Origin: Chitinophagaceae bacterium
GTDB lineage: Bacteria; Bacteroidota; Bacteroidia; Chitinophagales; Chitinophagaceae
DNA length: 64,000 bases
NCBI GenBank assembly: GCA_947447265.1
Contig: CANFKC010000004.1
Span: 62,001-126,000, forward strand
Direction: 5' to 3'
Of the stretch, positions 34,601-45,985 are shown in pieces. The first letter of the stretch is position 1. Each line of letters starts with the position of its first letter. Under the pieces are notes generated by a model. That model searched no databases. It saw nothing but the letters and a program-made list of their open reading frames with translations, and was not told the DNA's origin. The position numbers were made by a program, and so were the translations under genes.

Positions 34601-37600
34601 TTATTCTTTAACCAACCTCTGTACAACTTTCTGGCTGCCTGAAGTCAATTCAACCATATAGATACCTGATGCAAAGTTACTCAACTGTACGTTTACAGTA
34701 CCTGTATTCTGCAAGCCAAGGTTCTTGTTGTAGATGCTTACACCTGCCATATCAAGAATCCTTACCGCAACGTTTTCAGCTTTACCGTTAACGAAGCTGA
34801 TGTTCACATCATCAGTTGCTGGGTTCGGAACAATTGAAACTTTCAAGCCGGTGTTAGCCATAGTTGCTGGTTTCATGCTTATTTCAAACCTGTTATCACC
34901 CTGTGTAGCAGCATTGTCGCTTACTGAGAAACGATATTCAGTTCCCTGACTCAGCATAACATATTGTTTCAGCAATTTGTCATGCAGGTACAACTGGCCA
35001 CCATCTGGTACTGCAATGCTTGCAGCTTTAATGATGTAGTCTTGCTGAGTAGTTGCGGCAATACCTAATGGTATTACTTTATCAGCATCGTAAGGACGAG
35101 CGTCAATAACCATCTTACTGTTATCAGAAGCTATACTGTAGAAGTTAAGATCTGCACCACCGAATGGCTTAATCGCATCCAGGTCGTGATCATCACCATC
35201 TGTAGCCTGATCGTTGAATGACAGGAATAACATGTCGTATGGATGATACTTAGCATCAAATACCTGCAGTGATACATACTGTGGAGCTTCCTTAAACAAG
35301 TTAGTTGTTGGAGTAGGCACCTTATTATTTTCACGGAACGTTAATGTAGCACCGTTATAAGCAGCACGTACCTGGAATGAGTTACAAGCCTGCATATAGT
35401 AAGGAACAGCAGTAGTTGTGGTTATAAACTGCGCCTGGAACTGACCAGCAGCACCAAGGTTCGGGTTCCACACGAAGTAAGCGGGGCCTACAACATTACC
35501 ACTAACCAAACCATTGTAGATAATAGTACCAATATCAACCGGAGAAGCATATGGGTTACCAATCATGTTATATTCCTGATAAGGATTAGAACTACCCTTG
35601 CTCAGCGTTACTGTTTGTGTACCCTGGTTCAGAGTACCCCACTGGGTAACCTGTACAGCTGATGGAACATATGGTAAGTAGCCTAAGCCCTCTCCCTTAG
35701 CACCCCTGAAGAACATCCTGATACCCTGATATTGATGCAACCTGTTACTATCGGCAACGGTACCTGTATTCGTAAATGCTTTCCAACCTGGGTCTGAAGC
35801 AAGGCTTGAATTTCCTACTAATGGATTGTACCTGAATGCAGATGGAGAAGCAGAAGCAGAATAAGTGAAGCCATTTGACGGGCCGCCAGCACCTGTTATA
35901 TCAATGTAGTTAATAGCCTGGTTAAGACCAATGTAGCTATTGAACGGATGTGACCAGAAGCGATAAACACGACGACCACCCGGAACATAAACCATTACCC
36001 TAGCCTGGCCAGAGATTGAAGCACCTGATGCAGGTAATGAATCGACCCTTGCAGTACCAAGAGAATCAGAATAGAGTGTTAAGCTATCGCCTGTATTCAA
36101 TGTACCAGCAGTAATACCAAGTATTCCCTTAACTACAACCTTAGAAGCTGAGTTAACAGTAAGGCCTGCTGTATTATTCAACTTCATATTCGTCACTGTA
36201 AAGTTTCCACTAATTGATTGTGCAGAAGAACCATTGAAGGTTGCATAACCTGCACCGGTAACTGTACCATTAAGTGTAGAACTACCTGTAATATTCAGGC
36301 TACCACCAGAACCAACGGTAACAGTAGCACCAGAAGCTAAGGTAATATTACGTGCAGTACCCGTGCTTGAAGCTGCAATTGCCGGAGCATTTGGAGTACC
36401 AGCAGGTATGCTGATATCATCGCCAGATGCAGGAACAAAGCCACAAGCCCAGTTAGAACCTGTATTCCAGTCTGTGCTGGTTGTACCCAACCATACCTGT
36501 GGTGTTGGAGTAACAACTACAGAATCATTCAGCGTAGTAGAACAAACAGGGTTGAATGCACTTAATAAGTGATAAGTATGTGCAGAAGTTATTGCACCAG
36601 TGCTCAATCCATAGCTACCACCGGTTAATACTGCAGTAAGCGTACTACCTGCATCAACTTTATAAGTTATTGAAGCACCAGTTGTACCGTTGAATGTTAC
36701 TGTAGTTGCATAACCAGAGCAAGGAGGAGTAACAGAAGCAATAGAAGCAGTAGGATAAGCATACACGGTTAAAGTGAATGAATAGCCTGTGCTGTTACAA
36801 CCACCTGCATTCGTAACAGTGATAGTGCCTGTGTAAACGCCTGAAATACTGGTGCTAGGTATTGGCAGGCTGATAGTACTTCCGCTTAACGTACCACCTG
36901 ATACGTTAGAGAAACCATCAGACAATGCTGTAGCGCCCCAGTTCAGATTGTAATTTGTTGGAGAACCTGTAGGGCTGGTAAAGCTGATAACAGTGCCGGT
37001 TGTTGGCTGGCAGATACTTGGGTTTGCACCAAGTACGATGCCCGCTATCGGGTTAACTGTAACAGTACCAGTATTAGCATTTGCAACGTCGCAACCAACA
37101 CCTGAGTAAGTAACCGCTACTGAATAAGCACCGGTAGAAACTGATGGAGTAAATGTAGGCGAAGTTGAAGAAGTACCAGTTGTTGTAGAAATACCAGGTC
37201 CGCTCCATGAATAAGTTGGCGTACCGCTACCGCCTGAAGTCAGGCTTTCAGTAAGGGTTAGATTACCACCAACGCACAAGCTGGTTGCAGATGGGCTCAC
37301 AGTTACAATAGGATCAGAATTCAACGTAACCGTTGACGTAGTGTTTACAGCATTGTTACAACCGGTACCTGCATATGCAACAGAAACTGTATAGCTTCCG
37401 CTGGTTGTTGTTGCAGTAGTTGGTGTAAATGATGCACCCGGGAAAGAACCTGTTGTAGTTGAGATACCAGGACCTGACCAACTGTAAGAAGTGATCGGGC
37501 CAATGCCACCTGAAGGAACAGCAATCAAAGAATCCTGTCCGCCAGAGCAGAAGTTAGAACGAGTTGATGTTACTGTTACTGTTGGCTGTGCCACCGCGGT

Positions 37601-40600
37601 ATCGGTAGTAGTAAATGTACCGTAGCAGCCTGTAGCAGGGTCTGTTACTGTAACTGTATAAGTTGTAGTCGCTGTTACTGTAGCTGTAGTTGTTGCAGCA
37701 GCAGAAGAGGTAACACCTGTTGTAGGTGACCATGCATAAGTTGCTGACGGGAAGCTAGGTGTAAAGCGATAAGCTTCAGGAGTTGACACCGTTACCACCG
37801 TTCCATTATAGGTGCTTGCGGTAGTTGCAATAGTACCAGCCTGGTTCTGGATACCTACTGTACTGTTGTATGCAGTAGTACCGTTAGAAAATGCTGTTAG
37901 CATGACATCGATAGTGTTCGAAGACTCGTTGAGTATTATCTGACCTGTATTGGTATTACCGCCACTATAGTTACCTATTCCATTATAATAGATAACAAAC
38001 TTACGGTTAGGAGCTGTGCCGGTAGTACCATAAGTACATGAACCAGCACCTGTTGAACCAAAGCCGGATGTTGCAAGATCATGCATCAACAATGAGATAC
38101 ATGACGTAGGTGCGGTAGTACTTGGGAACGCATAGTTAGTAAGGCTAGAGGACGTATTGGTGAAGCTGGCCCAGCCATTTGTACAAACATAAATGGTGCT
38201 ATAATTTACCCCGTAGAAGTTGAAGCTAAATGGCAATGTTACAGCACCGCTATTAACGTCATCACCTGCAACTGAACCGGTTGATGTAAAGCTTGCCAAG
38301 GAGTAAGAGATGCTTGACACGTTATAGCCGGTAGCACTTGAGGCTACTGCACCTGACAAGGTAGTAACCCCACCTGTACATACCTGCGTCGGACTTGATG
38401 TTGCATAAGCCAGCATAGCTGTTCCACTCACGTTAACAGTTTTAGTAGTAGTAGAAATACAACCCGCAGCGCTAGTACCTGTAACGGTATACACCGTAGT
38501 AATAGTTGGTGTAGCTGTAGGCGTAGCGCTCACTGATGAACTTAAGCCGGTTGCCGGTGTCCACGAGTAAGTAGATGCACCTGATGCAGTAAGTGCTACT
38601 GAAGCACCTGCGCAAGAAGCTGCGACTGCCGGAGTAAACGACATTGCAGGGGAAGCATTGATTGTAATGCTACGCGTTACGTAACATCCGCTGATATTAT
38701 ACGTAATTGTTGCGGTACCAGCTGATAAACCGGTAATAACACCTGTAGAAGCGTTAACTGATGCAACTGTAGGTGCACTGCTGCTCCATGAGCCACCACC
38801 TGTAGCACATGTCCAGGTAGTTGATGTTGTAGAAACCGCACCTGTTACAGCAGAACAAAGCGTAGTAACGCCACCTGTAATAGGAGCCGGAGTGTTATTG
38901 GTAACGGTTAATGTAGCACTGTTACTGCAACCCGATGTAGTACCCGTAACGGTGTATACCGTAGTTACGGTTGGGCTGGCGTTAACCGTAGTGCCTGTAG
39001 TTACATCAAGGCCGGCAGTAGGCAACCAGGAATAAGTTGTTCCGCCCGATGCTGTTGCGTTCAATGCTGAACCAGTGCTGCAGTAGGTACCTGACGATGG
39101 TGTAACACTGATAGTAAAACCACCGCTTACGTTTGTAAGGCTATAGGTTGCAAAACCACCACATGCCGCGTTATTATAAGTAATAGTACTTCCACCGGCA
39201 GTTACACCCGTTACTATACCTGATGTGTTGACAACTGATATTGTTGTATCACTAGAACTCCAGATACCGCCAGTACCTGTTTCTGTGAGTACCATAGTAC
39301 CCGGCAAACAAAGTGTTGATGACGGACCTGAGATAGCACTGGTAGCCACATTGTAGGTAATAGTATCGCGTGCAATATTGGTGCAACCTGATGCATCAGT
39401 AGCAGTTACGGTATAAATGGTAGTAACTGTAGGAGAAGCAGAAACGCTCGTACCTGTAGACGCACTTAAACCCGCTGATGGAGACCATGAATAAGAAATA
39501 CCAGAACCAGAAGCCGTAATGCTTACAGGTGAACCTGAGCTGCAGTACAAAGCCGATGTTGGAGTTAGGCTTATTGATGGGAACGTAATTGTTTTTGTAG
39601 CAGTAGCAACGCATCCGTTAGTATCTATACCTGTAGCGGTATAAGTAGTTACAACTGAAGGCGTTGGCGTAACAGTAGCACCCGCAGTGCTGCTTAATCC
39701 GGTTGCAGGACCCCATGTGTAGGTACTTGCACCTGACGCCGTCATAGGAGTACCAGAGCAAACTATTGAAGGAGAAATTGTTACAGTTGGTGGAGTAAAT
39801 GCATTAACCGTTGTTGAGAACGATGCATTACAACCGCTTGCAGGATCTGTTACTGTAACTGTATAAACGGTAGTAGCAGAAACTGTAGCTGTTGTTGTTG
39901 CAGCAGCTGTAGATGTTACGCCTGTTGTTGGTACCCATGCATATGTTGCTGACGGGAAACTTGGGGTAAAGCGATAAGCTTGAGGAGTAGATACGGTTAC
40001 TACTGCACCGTTGTACGTGCTGGCCGTTGTTGCCGCAGAACCAGATTGATTCTGTATACCCACAGTACTATTGTAAGCAGTAGTACCATTTGAAACGGCA
40101 GTAAGCACAATATCAATAGTGTTAGAAGACTCATTCAATATGATCTGTCCGGTATTGGTATTTCCACCACTGTAGTTACCTATGCCATTATAGTAAATAA
40201 CGAACTTACGATAAGGAGCTGTGCCGGTTGTACCATAAGTACATGAACCGGCCCCTGTGCTACCAAAACCTGCAGTTGCAAGGTCATGCATCAAGAACGA
40301 AATAGAGGTAAGTGGTGCAGAAGCAGTTGGAAACGCATAGTTAGTAAGGTTAGCGCTGACAAAATCAGTAAAGCTAGCCCAACCATTGGTACATATCCCT
40401 ATCTGAGTATAATTTACGCCGTAGAAATTGAAAGTAAACGGCAATGTAACTGCACCGCTGTTGGCATCATCTGCAGCGACACTACCGGATGAAGTAAAGG
40501 AAACCAAGTTCGGTGTTATACTTGAAACCGTATACGTTGAGCTGGAAGCAGGAGCCCCCGTAAGTGTAGTGGTAGTACCTGGACAAACAGATGATGGAGC

Positions 40601-43600
40601 AGCCGCGGCATAAGCCAACATTGCGGTTGTACCAAAGTTGACCGTCTTAGTGCCTGTGCCAATACAACCTGCGGCACTTGTACCTGTAATGGTATAAGTG
40701 GTAGTTGAACCTGGGTTAGCAGTTACAGTAGCACCGGTAGAAGCGCTTAAGCCTGTAGCCGGAGACCATGTATAAGTTGAAGCTCCTGAAGCGGAAACCG
40801 AAACACCAATGCCACCACATGCATAAGCTGCAGACGGTGTGAACGACATTGTTGGAGTAGGATTAATTGTTATAGAACGGGTAACATAACAGCCTGTTGC
40901 AGTTACAGTATAAGTAATAGTTGCGCTGCCTGCGGTAACGCCAGTTATAACACCAGTAGAAGGGTTAACGGTTGCAACACCAGGTGCGCTGCTGCTCCAT
41001 GTACCGCCGCCGGTAGCGTTAGTCCATGTTGTAGTTAAGCCGGTACATACGCTGGTAGTGCCACCTGTAATTGCGACCGGAGTATTGTTGGTTACAGTTA
41101 TGGTTGCTGTATTGCTACAGCCACCGGTTACACCGGTTACAGTATAGGTTCTGGTAGCAGAAGGGCTAGCACTTACTGTAGCGCCAGTTGTAGCGCTAAG
41201 GTCCGTACCGGGAGCCCATGTATAAGTAGTTCCGCCAGATGCAGTAATGCTTAGCGCAGAACCAGATGCACAATAAGTACCCGAAGAAGGAGTAAGACTT
41301 ACAGTGAAACCACCCGGTAAAATGATAATGCCATAAGTTGCATATCCGCAAGTAGTATTATTATATGTTATTGTTACAGAACCAGTTGAAACACCGGTAA
41401 CGATACCCGCACCATCAACGGTAGCAATAGTAGTATCGCTGCTAGACCAGGCACCACCGGTACCATCGGTGCTGAGTGCCAATGTACCCGGAAGACAAAT
41501 GCTGCTTGAACCACCGGCACCTGTTATTGTGGTTGATGATGCATTATAAGTAACAGTTGAAGTTGCCGGACCAGCACAACCTGAAGCATCTGTACCTATT
41601 ACAGTATATACTGTAGTTACGGTTGGAGAGGCATTAACGCTTGCACCGGTTACCGCACTTAGGCCGGCAGATGGAGACCATGAATAAGATACCGAAGTAC
41701 CAGATGCGGTAAGACCAACTGCAGAACCTGCGCTACAGAAAATTGAACTTGATGGAGATACGCTGATTGTTGGGAAAGAGATAGCTTTTGTAGCAGTTCC
41801 CTGACAACCATGAGCATCAGTACCTGTAGCAGTATAAGTTATTGCTGTATAAGAAGTAGGCGTAACGGTAGCACCAGTAGTGGTAGCCAAACCAGTTGAC
41901 GGAGACCATGAATAGGTAACTGCACCTGAAGCTGTCATTGGAGTACCAACGCAAACTGTAGATGGAGCTATTGAAATTGTTGGATTGGTATAGTTATAAA
42001 TTGTTTTGCTATAAGAGCCATTACAACCAGAAGCGGGGTCGGTAACCGTAACAGTGTAGGTTTGAGTACCAGAAACTGTAGCGGTAACCGGAGTTCCGGT
42101 AGTTGCTGATGTTGTAGAACCAGCCCAAGCATAAGTAGCAGAAGGGAAGCTTGGTATAAAACGATATGCTTCATTTGCAAGGCTTGTATAAGCGGCGTTG
42201 TAGTTTCTGCCTGAACCGGCAGCAGCTATAGAACCTGCTGCATTCTGTATTGCAGCAATTGTAGCTGACGTGGAGGTAGAAGGGGTACTGGTAACCAAGA
42301 CATCAATCATATTAGATGACTCATATAATATTATCTCACCAGTCCAGCCGCCTGCAGTAGCCAAATAGGTACATACATTGTAATAGTATATAACAAACTT
42401 CCTGTTTGGTGCAGTACCTTCTGTAGAATAAGTAATATTACCAGCAGGTGATGCGCCGGCAACATTTAAGTCACGGTTGAATAAAGCAATAGCATTGGTT
42501 GGTGCTGTCGCATTTGGCAGTGTCACACCACCATAATTTGTAGTTGGTGTCGAAAATGAAATATATCCATTTGTCGACATGTACACCGTAGTGTAGTTGG
42601 TACCAAAATAATTAAAGCTAAATGGTATTGTAGCAGTAGCATATCCGTCATCTGTTGTTCCTGAAGTAAGCGAATATGTAGTTGGGCTGGTTTGGGTTAC
42701 GAATGAATAAGTTATGGTACTTGCATTATAACCAGTAGTACTCGAAGCAGGTTGACCGGTAAGTACATCTGTACCACCTGGGCAAACTGTATCAGCAGCT
42801 GCAGAGAAGTAGCCTGCCATATATGTAGCCCCGAAATTCACAGTTTTAGTTCCGATACCAACACAACCAGCCGCAGATGTTCCCGAAATGGTGTATGTCG
42901 TAGTTGAACCAGGGTTAGCAGTAACAGTTGCACCGGTAGTAGCACTAAGGCCTGTTGCCGGCGACCAAGTATATGTTGATGCTCCAGATGCAGTCACGGC
43001 AACACCAATTCCACCACACGCATATGCTGCTGATGGTGTGAAAGAAAGCGTAGGAGAGGCATTAACAGTAATACCACGCGTAACATAGCAACCTGTTGCG
43101 GTTACTGTATAAGTAATAGTTGCAGTACCTGCAACAACACCTGTAATTACACCAGTTGAAGGATCAACTGTCGCATTACCTGGCGCGCTGCTGCTCCATG
43201 TTCCACCGCCGGTAGCGCAAACATATGTTCTTGTAAGACCGGTACATACAGTATTTGTTCCGGTAATTGCCGCAGGCGTATTGTTAATCACAGTATCGGT
43301 TACCACTGCATGACATCCGGTAGTGCTGTTAGTACCAAATATCGCGTACACTGCAGTAACCGAAGGACTTGCATTTGATGTTGGGGTTGAAGTTGATGAC
43401 AACCCGATAGGAGCCCCACCGCCGATGTCTGTCCATAACCAGGTATCAGTACCTGCGTCAGTACTGGTCACCGTTATAGAAACCGGTGAACCACTTGCGC
43501 AATAAGTACTTGAAGAAGGTGTAGCTGTAAGCGAGAAACCACCACCGCCAACTCTGATACTCAAGGAGTCAGTGCCACAAGGCGAAGTATAATATACTTT

Positions 43601-45985
43601 AGCTGTACCTGCCGCAACGGGGAATACTCCACCGCCAGCATCAATTGTAAAGACTGATGGGTCAGAAGAGCTCCATGTTCCACCGGTGCCTGTTTCTGTC
43701 ATCAAGGCATAGCCCGGCAGACAAATAACGGTGTCTGATGCAACAAAAGGAACAATACCGCCCGGTGATACTAATTTAGTTATCACGGAGGTTGCTGTAT
43801 TGCTGCAACCAGTTGACGCTTCTGTACCTGTTAAAGTATATGTTGTAGTGGTTGCTGTTGGTGTAGAGTTAACAGTAACACCGGTTGAAGCGCTCAAAGT
43901 TGTTGATGGCGTCCATGTATATGTTGTTGAGCCGCCTGAAGAAGATCCTGTTAATGCAACAGGCGTGCCAGGTATAGTACAAAAGTTAGCAGTTGAAGGC
44001 GTAACTCCAATTGTAGGTCGGAGATTTACCAGTTTGGTGGTCGTGTTTACACAACCCAACGCACTGGTACCAGTAATCGTGTAGGTGATTGCCACGGTAG
44101 GGCTGGAGGTAACGGTTGCCCCTGTTGTAGCACTAAGGCTTGTAGAAGGAGACCAGCTATAGGTTGATGCACCTGATGCTGTCATCGGTATACCAAAACA
44201 ACCTGCAGCAGGGCTAATTGACATTGAAGGTAAGGCATTGGCAGTTATTGCCTTTGTACCAGTATATGTACAACCACCATTGGTAATACTTACTGAATAA
44301 GTTGTAGTTGATGAAACTGTAAGAGTCGGGTTATTCGTTGTAGTACTGCTCATGCCGGACGCAGGGCTCCATGCATAAGTAGATGCAGATGTTGTTGCGG
44401 GAGTAAACCTCCAAGCTTCAGGTGTGCTTATCTGGTAAGTAGCACCGTTAAGGTAGCCCCTACCGGCTGCAGTAATTCCGATAGTGCCGCCTGCATTTTG
44501 TATAGCAGCGCAGCTGTGTGTATTGCTGGTCGTATTGGTGATAATCACATCAATAATATTGGTTGATTCATACAGGACGATCTGACCTGAGTTACCGCCC
44601 GCACCGCCATAATCAGAAACGTTAAAATAATATATAACAAATTTTCTGAAAGGAGCCGTACCCTCGGTAGAATAAGTCAGATTTGCGCTCGTTCCACCAA
44701 CGAGGTTAAGGTCACGGTGGAAAAGATCGATACAGGTTGTTACACCTGAAGCAGAAGGGAGGTTAAAACCACCGTAGTTAGTGGTAGCCGGAGCCGAAGC
44801 GAAATTGACGAAGCCATTAGTACCTAAATAAATTGTAGAGTAGCTGGTACCGTAGTAGTTAAATGTAAAAGGCAGCGTTACTGTACAATAGCCATCGTCG
44901 GTAGTACCTGAAGTGAGTGTATAAGAAGTAGGGCTGGTCATTGACGCCAGTGAATATGAAATACTTGAAACATCATATTTGATAGCACTGGTCAAACCGG
45001 CGCCCATGGCAATTGTATTGCCGACACATGCAGAAGCAGCTGCGGATGTGGGAAGGGCACCGAAAACATTTGCTGCTACCCTTGCGGTGTTGCCGCAACC
45101 ATTAGACTGCACGCCGGTTACTGTATATACTGTATTAGAAGCTGTTGCTGTTACGCTTGAGCCAGTACTCGCTGATAAAGCGGTTGCAGGCAACCAAGTG
45201 TAAGTTGATGCGCCCGATGCAGTAGCCGTGTACGTATTGGTACAACTTGATACCGACGCGGTAACTGTAGGTGAAGCCGCTGTAGGGCACCAAGAAAATG
45301 TAAGGCCGCTTGCAGGCTGAACTGTGGTGCTACGGGTGCAGGTAGACGAATTTACTACTGTAGGCGTAGTTGCCGTCCAGCTGGTTGTAGTTGTCCTGTT
45401 ATTAAAGTCAGCTACGGTCATCCCACGGATACCCGCCTGACAGGTGCGGCTCGTGGTAGGTGTCGTATTAGTCCCATACACTACCTGTATGATATTCGAC
45501 GTTTCATACAGCTTTATTTGAAAGCTCCATGTTTCAGATGCGGCACTACCCTGAAACCTTGCATTCTTATATTCGACTGTGAAAATTCTGCTACCGGCGC
45601 TGCCGCTGGTAAGGTATGAAATCGGATCCGAGCCGCTGCTGGCCTGAAGGTTACAAGACGATGCCGCAACTACCCCACTGTCATTGGTACCCAACGTAGT
45701 CATCCCTGTAGATGTAGCAGCTGTAACAGTTGCATTACCAAACGTAATGTAGCCGTTCGCATTAATAACTACCTTGGTGAAGTTCATCCCCATGTAATTG
45801 AATGTAAATCCAATATTCACTGTGGCTACGGCATCAGTCCACGCTCCGGTTATGGCACCAGTAGCACCCGAAAGCGCGGTATAGCTACCGGAGCTTTGCC
45901 CAAAGGTGTAATTCGACGCCCTTGTCTGGGCTCTGGCTACAATCCCTAAGCAGCAAATAACGAGTAATAGTATAATCCTTTTCAT
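34601..45985 (-). CDS. Giant repetitive T9SS-exported surface protein
   Basis: 3794 aa from the ATG at 45985 (a TTG at 45991 would add two residues). A signal peptide (MKRIILLLVICCLGIVARAQ) is followed by five modules of about 200 aa containing the phrase 'LPF.FN(Y/F)YG..Y..I...TNG', centred near residues 74, 390, 1138, 1866 and 2601. Between them are short Ig-like units ('TYTWSPATGLSASTGATV' type) and BIG2-like units ('VDPSTGVITGVVAGTATITY'). After the fifth come further Ig-like repeats, a beta-helix-like 'NWACGFVPASGDDISIP' region, and a T9SS type A domain ('VSIVPNPATDDVNISF', 'RILDMAGVSIYNK', 'ASGIYMVELTSG'). It is probably an adhesin or structural surface protein. It is a single gene with a terminator and about 970 bp of AT-rich upstream DNA. 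Confidence 0.92.
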   Translation of the reverse strand: MKRIILLLVICCLGIVARAQTRASNYTFGQSSGSYTALSGATGAITGAWTDAVATVNIGFTFNYMGMNFTKVVINANGYITFGNATVTAATSTGMTTLGTNDSGVVAASSCNLQASSGSDPISYLTSGSAGSRIFTVEYKNARFQGSAASETWSFQIKLYETSNIIQVVYGTNTTPTTSRTCQAGIRGMTVADFNNRTTTTSWTATTPTVVNSSTCTRSTTVQPASGLTFSWCPTAASPTVTASVSSCTNTYTATASGASTYTWLPATALSASTGSSVTATASNTVYTVTGVQSNGCGNTARVAANVFGALPTSAAASACVGNTIAMGAGLTSAIKYDVSSISYSLASMTSPTSYTLTSGTTDDGYCTVTLPFTFNYYGTSYSTIYLGTNGFVNFASAPATTNYGGFNLPSASGVTTCIDLFHRDLNLVGGTSANLTYSTEGTAPFRKFVIYYFNVSDYGGAGGNSGQIVLYESTNIIDVIITNTTSNTHSCAAIQNAGGTIGITAAGRGYLNGATYQISTPEAWRFTPATTSASTYAWSPASGMSSTTTNNPTLTVSSTTTYSVSITNGGCTYTGTKAITANALPSMSISPAAGCFGIPMTASGASTYSWSPSTSLSATTGATVTSSPTVAITYTITGTSALGCVNTTTKLVNLRPTIGVTPSTANFCTIPGTPVALTGSSSGGSTTYTWTPSTTLSASTGVTVNSTPTATTTTYTLTGTEASTGCSNTATSVITKLVSPGGIVPFVASDTVICLPGYALMTETGTGGTWSSSDPSVFTIDAGGGVFPVAAGTAKVYYTSPCGTDSLSIRVGGGGFSLTATPSSSTYCASGSPVSITVTSTDAGTDTWLWTDIGGGAPIGLSSTSTPTSNASPSVTAVYAIFGTNSTTGCHAVVTDTVINNTPAAITGTNTVCTGLTRTYVCATGGGTWSSSAPGNATVDPSTGVITGVVAGTATITYTVTATGCYVTRGITVNASPTLSFTPSAAYACGGIGVAVTASGASTYTWSPATGLSATTGATVTANPGSTTTYTISGTSAAGCVGIGTKTVNFGATYMAGYFSAAADTVCPGGTDVLTGQPASSTTGYNASTITYSFVTQTSPTTYSLTSGTTDDGYATATIPFSFNYFGTNYTTVYMSTNGYISFSTPTTNYGGVTLPNATAPTNAIALFNRDLNVAGASPAGNITYSTEGTAPNRKFVIYYYNVCTYLATAGGWTGEIILYESSNMIDVLVTSTPSTSTSATIAAIQNAAGSIAAAGSGRNYNAAYTSLANEAYRFIPSFPSATYAWAGSTTSATTGTPVTATVSGTQTYTVTVTDPASGCNGSYSKTIYNYTNPTISIAPSTVCVGTPMTASGAVTYSWSPSTGLATTTGATVTPTSYTAITYTATGTDAHGCQGTATKAISFPTISVSPSSSIFCSAGSAVGLTASGTSVSYSWSPSAGLSAVTGASVNASPTVTTVYTVIGTDASGCAGPATSTVTYNASSTTITGAGGSSSICLPGTLALSTDGTGGAWSSSDTTIATVDGAGIVTGVSTGSVTITYNNTTCGYATYGIIILPGGFTVSLTPSSGTYCASGSALSITASGGTTYTWAPGTDLSATTGATVSASPSATRTYTVTGVTGGCSNTATITVTNNTPVAITGGTTSVCTGLTTTWTNATGGGTWSSSAPGVATVNPSTGVITGVTAGSATITYTVTATGCYVTRSITINPTPTMSFTPSAAYACGGIGVSVSASGASTYTWSPATGLSASTGATVTANPGSTTTYTITGTSAAGCIGTGTKTVNFGTTAMLAYAAAAPSSVCPGTTTTLTGAPASSSTYTVSSITPNLVSFTSSGSVAADDANSGAVTLPFTFNFYGVNYTQIGICTNGWASFTDFVSANLTNYAFPTASAPLTSISFLMHDLATAGFGSTGAGSCTYGTTGTAPYRKFVIYYNGIGNYSGGNTNTGQIILNESSNTIDIVLTAVSNGTTAYNSTVGIQNQSGSAATTASTYNGAVVTVSTPQAYRFTPSFPSATYAWVPTTGVTSTAAATTTATVSATTVYTVTVTDPASGCNASFSTTVNAFTPPTVTISPSIVCSGTPMTASGASTYTWGPATGLSSTAGATVTPTPSVVTTYTATGIDTNGCVATATKTITFPSISLTPTSALYCSSGSPVSITASGSGISYSWSPSAGLSASTGTSVSASPTVTTIYTVTATDASGCTNIARDTITYNVATSAISGPSSTLCLPGTMVLTETGTGGIWSSSDTTISVVNTSGIVTGVTAGGSTITYNNAACGGFATYSLTNVSGGFTISVTPSSGTYCSTGSALNATASGGTTYSWLPTAGLDVTTGTTVNASPTVTTVYTVTGTTSGCSNSATLTVTNNTPAPITGGVTTLCSAVTGAVSTTSTTWTCATGGGSWSSSAPTVASVNASTGVITGLSAGTATITYNISGCYVTRSITINASPAMSFTPAVAASCAGASVALTASGASTYSWTPATGLSSSVSATPTATPTITTVYTVTGTSAAGCISTTTKTVNVSGTAMLAYATSSPTQVCTGGVTTLSGAVASSATGYNVSSISYSLASFTSTGSVAGDDVNSGAVTLPFSFNFYGVNYSTIYVCTNGWASFTNTSSSLTNYAFPSTTAPTSCISLLMHDLATSGFGSTGAGSCTYGTTGTAPNRKFVIYYNGIGNYSGGNTNTGQIILNESSNTIDVMLTAFSNGTTAYNSTVGIQNQAGTIATTASTYNGTVVTVSTPEAYRFTPSFPSATYAWSPTTGVTSSAAATTTATVTATTTYTVTVTDPATGCYGTFTTTDTAVAQPTVTVTSTRSNFCSGGQDSLIAVPSGGIGPITSYSWSGPGISTTTGSFPGASFTPTTATTTSGSYTVSVAYAGTGCNNAVNTTSTVTLNSDPIVTVSPSATSLCVGGNLTLTESLTSGGSGTPTYSWSGPGISTTTGTSSTSPTFTPSVSTGAYSVAVTYSGVGCDVANANTGTVTVNPIAGIVLGANPSICQPTTGTVISFTSPTGSPTNYNLNWGATALSDGFSNVSGGTLSGSTISLPIPSTSISGVYTGTITVTNAGGCNSTGYSFTLTVYAYPTASIASVTPPCSGYATTVTFNGTTGASITYKVDAGSTLTAVLTGGSYGLSTGAITSAHTYHLLSAFNPVCSTTLNDSVVVTPTPQVWLGTTSTDWNTGSNWACGFVPASGDDISIPAGTPNAPAIAASSTGTARNITLASGATVTVGSGGSLNITGSSTLNGTVTGAGYATFNGSSAQSISGNFTVTNMKLNNTAGLTVNSASKVVVKGILGITAGTLNTGDSLTLYSDSLGTARVDSLPASGASISGQARVMVYVPGGRRVYRFWSHPFNSYIGLNQAINYIDITGAGGPSNGFTYSASASPSAFRYNPLVGNSSLASDPGWKAFTNTGTVADSNRLHQYQGIRMFFRGAKGEGLGYLPYVPSAVQVTQWGTLNQGTQTVTLSKGSSNPYQEYNMIGNPYASPVDIGTIIYNGLVSGNVVGPAYFVWNPNLGAAGQFQAQFITTTTAVPYYMQACNSFQVRAAYNGATLTFRENNKVPTPTTNLFKEAPQYVSLQVFDAKYHPYDMLFLSFNDQATDGDDHDLDAIKPFGGADLNFYSIASDNSKMVIDARPYDADKVIPLGIAATTQQDYIIKAASIAVPDGGQLYLHDKLLKQYVMLSQGTEYRFSVSDNAATQGDNRFEISMKPATMANTGLKVSIVPNPATDDVNISFVNGKAENVAVRILDMAGVSIYNKNLGLQNTGTVNVQLSNFASGIYMVELTSGSQKVVQRLVKE
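37730..44990 (-). repeat. Higher-order tandem repeat of about 2.2 kb inside the giant gene
   Basis: The 'TNG' landmarks of modules 2-5 lie near 44815, 42570, 40388 and 38182, a spacing of about 2180-2245 bp (about 735 aa). Each superunit holds the same order: TNG module, several Ig-like repeats, one Cys-Leu-Pro BIG2-like unit, Ig-like repeats, another BIG2-like unit. DNA copies differ at many third positions, so the duplication is old. Confidence 0.8.

Noticed and set aside
44979-45203. Plus-strand frames within the giant gene (several of 60-120 codons)
   Set aside because: They are Val/Ala-rich shadows of the repetitive Thr/Ser/Ala coding sequence on the other strand and have no recognisable start context or family.
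37000-45500. Repeats inside the giant gene as a possible CRISPR array
   Set aside because: The repeats are in frame, of domain size, and encode Ig-like and BIG2-like units with no short spacer pattern.
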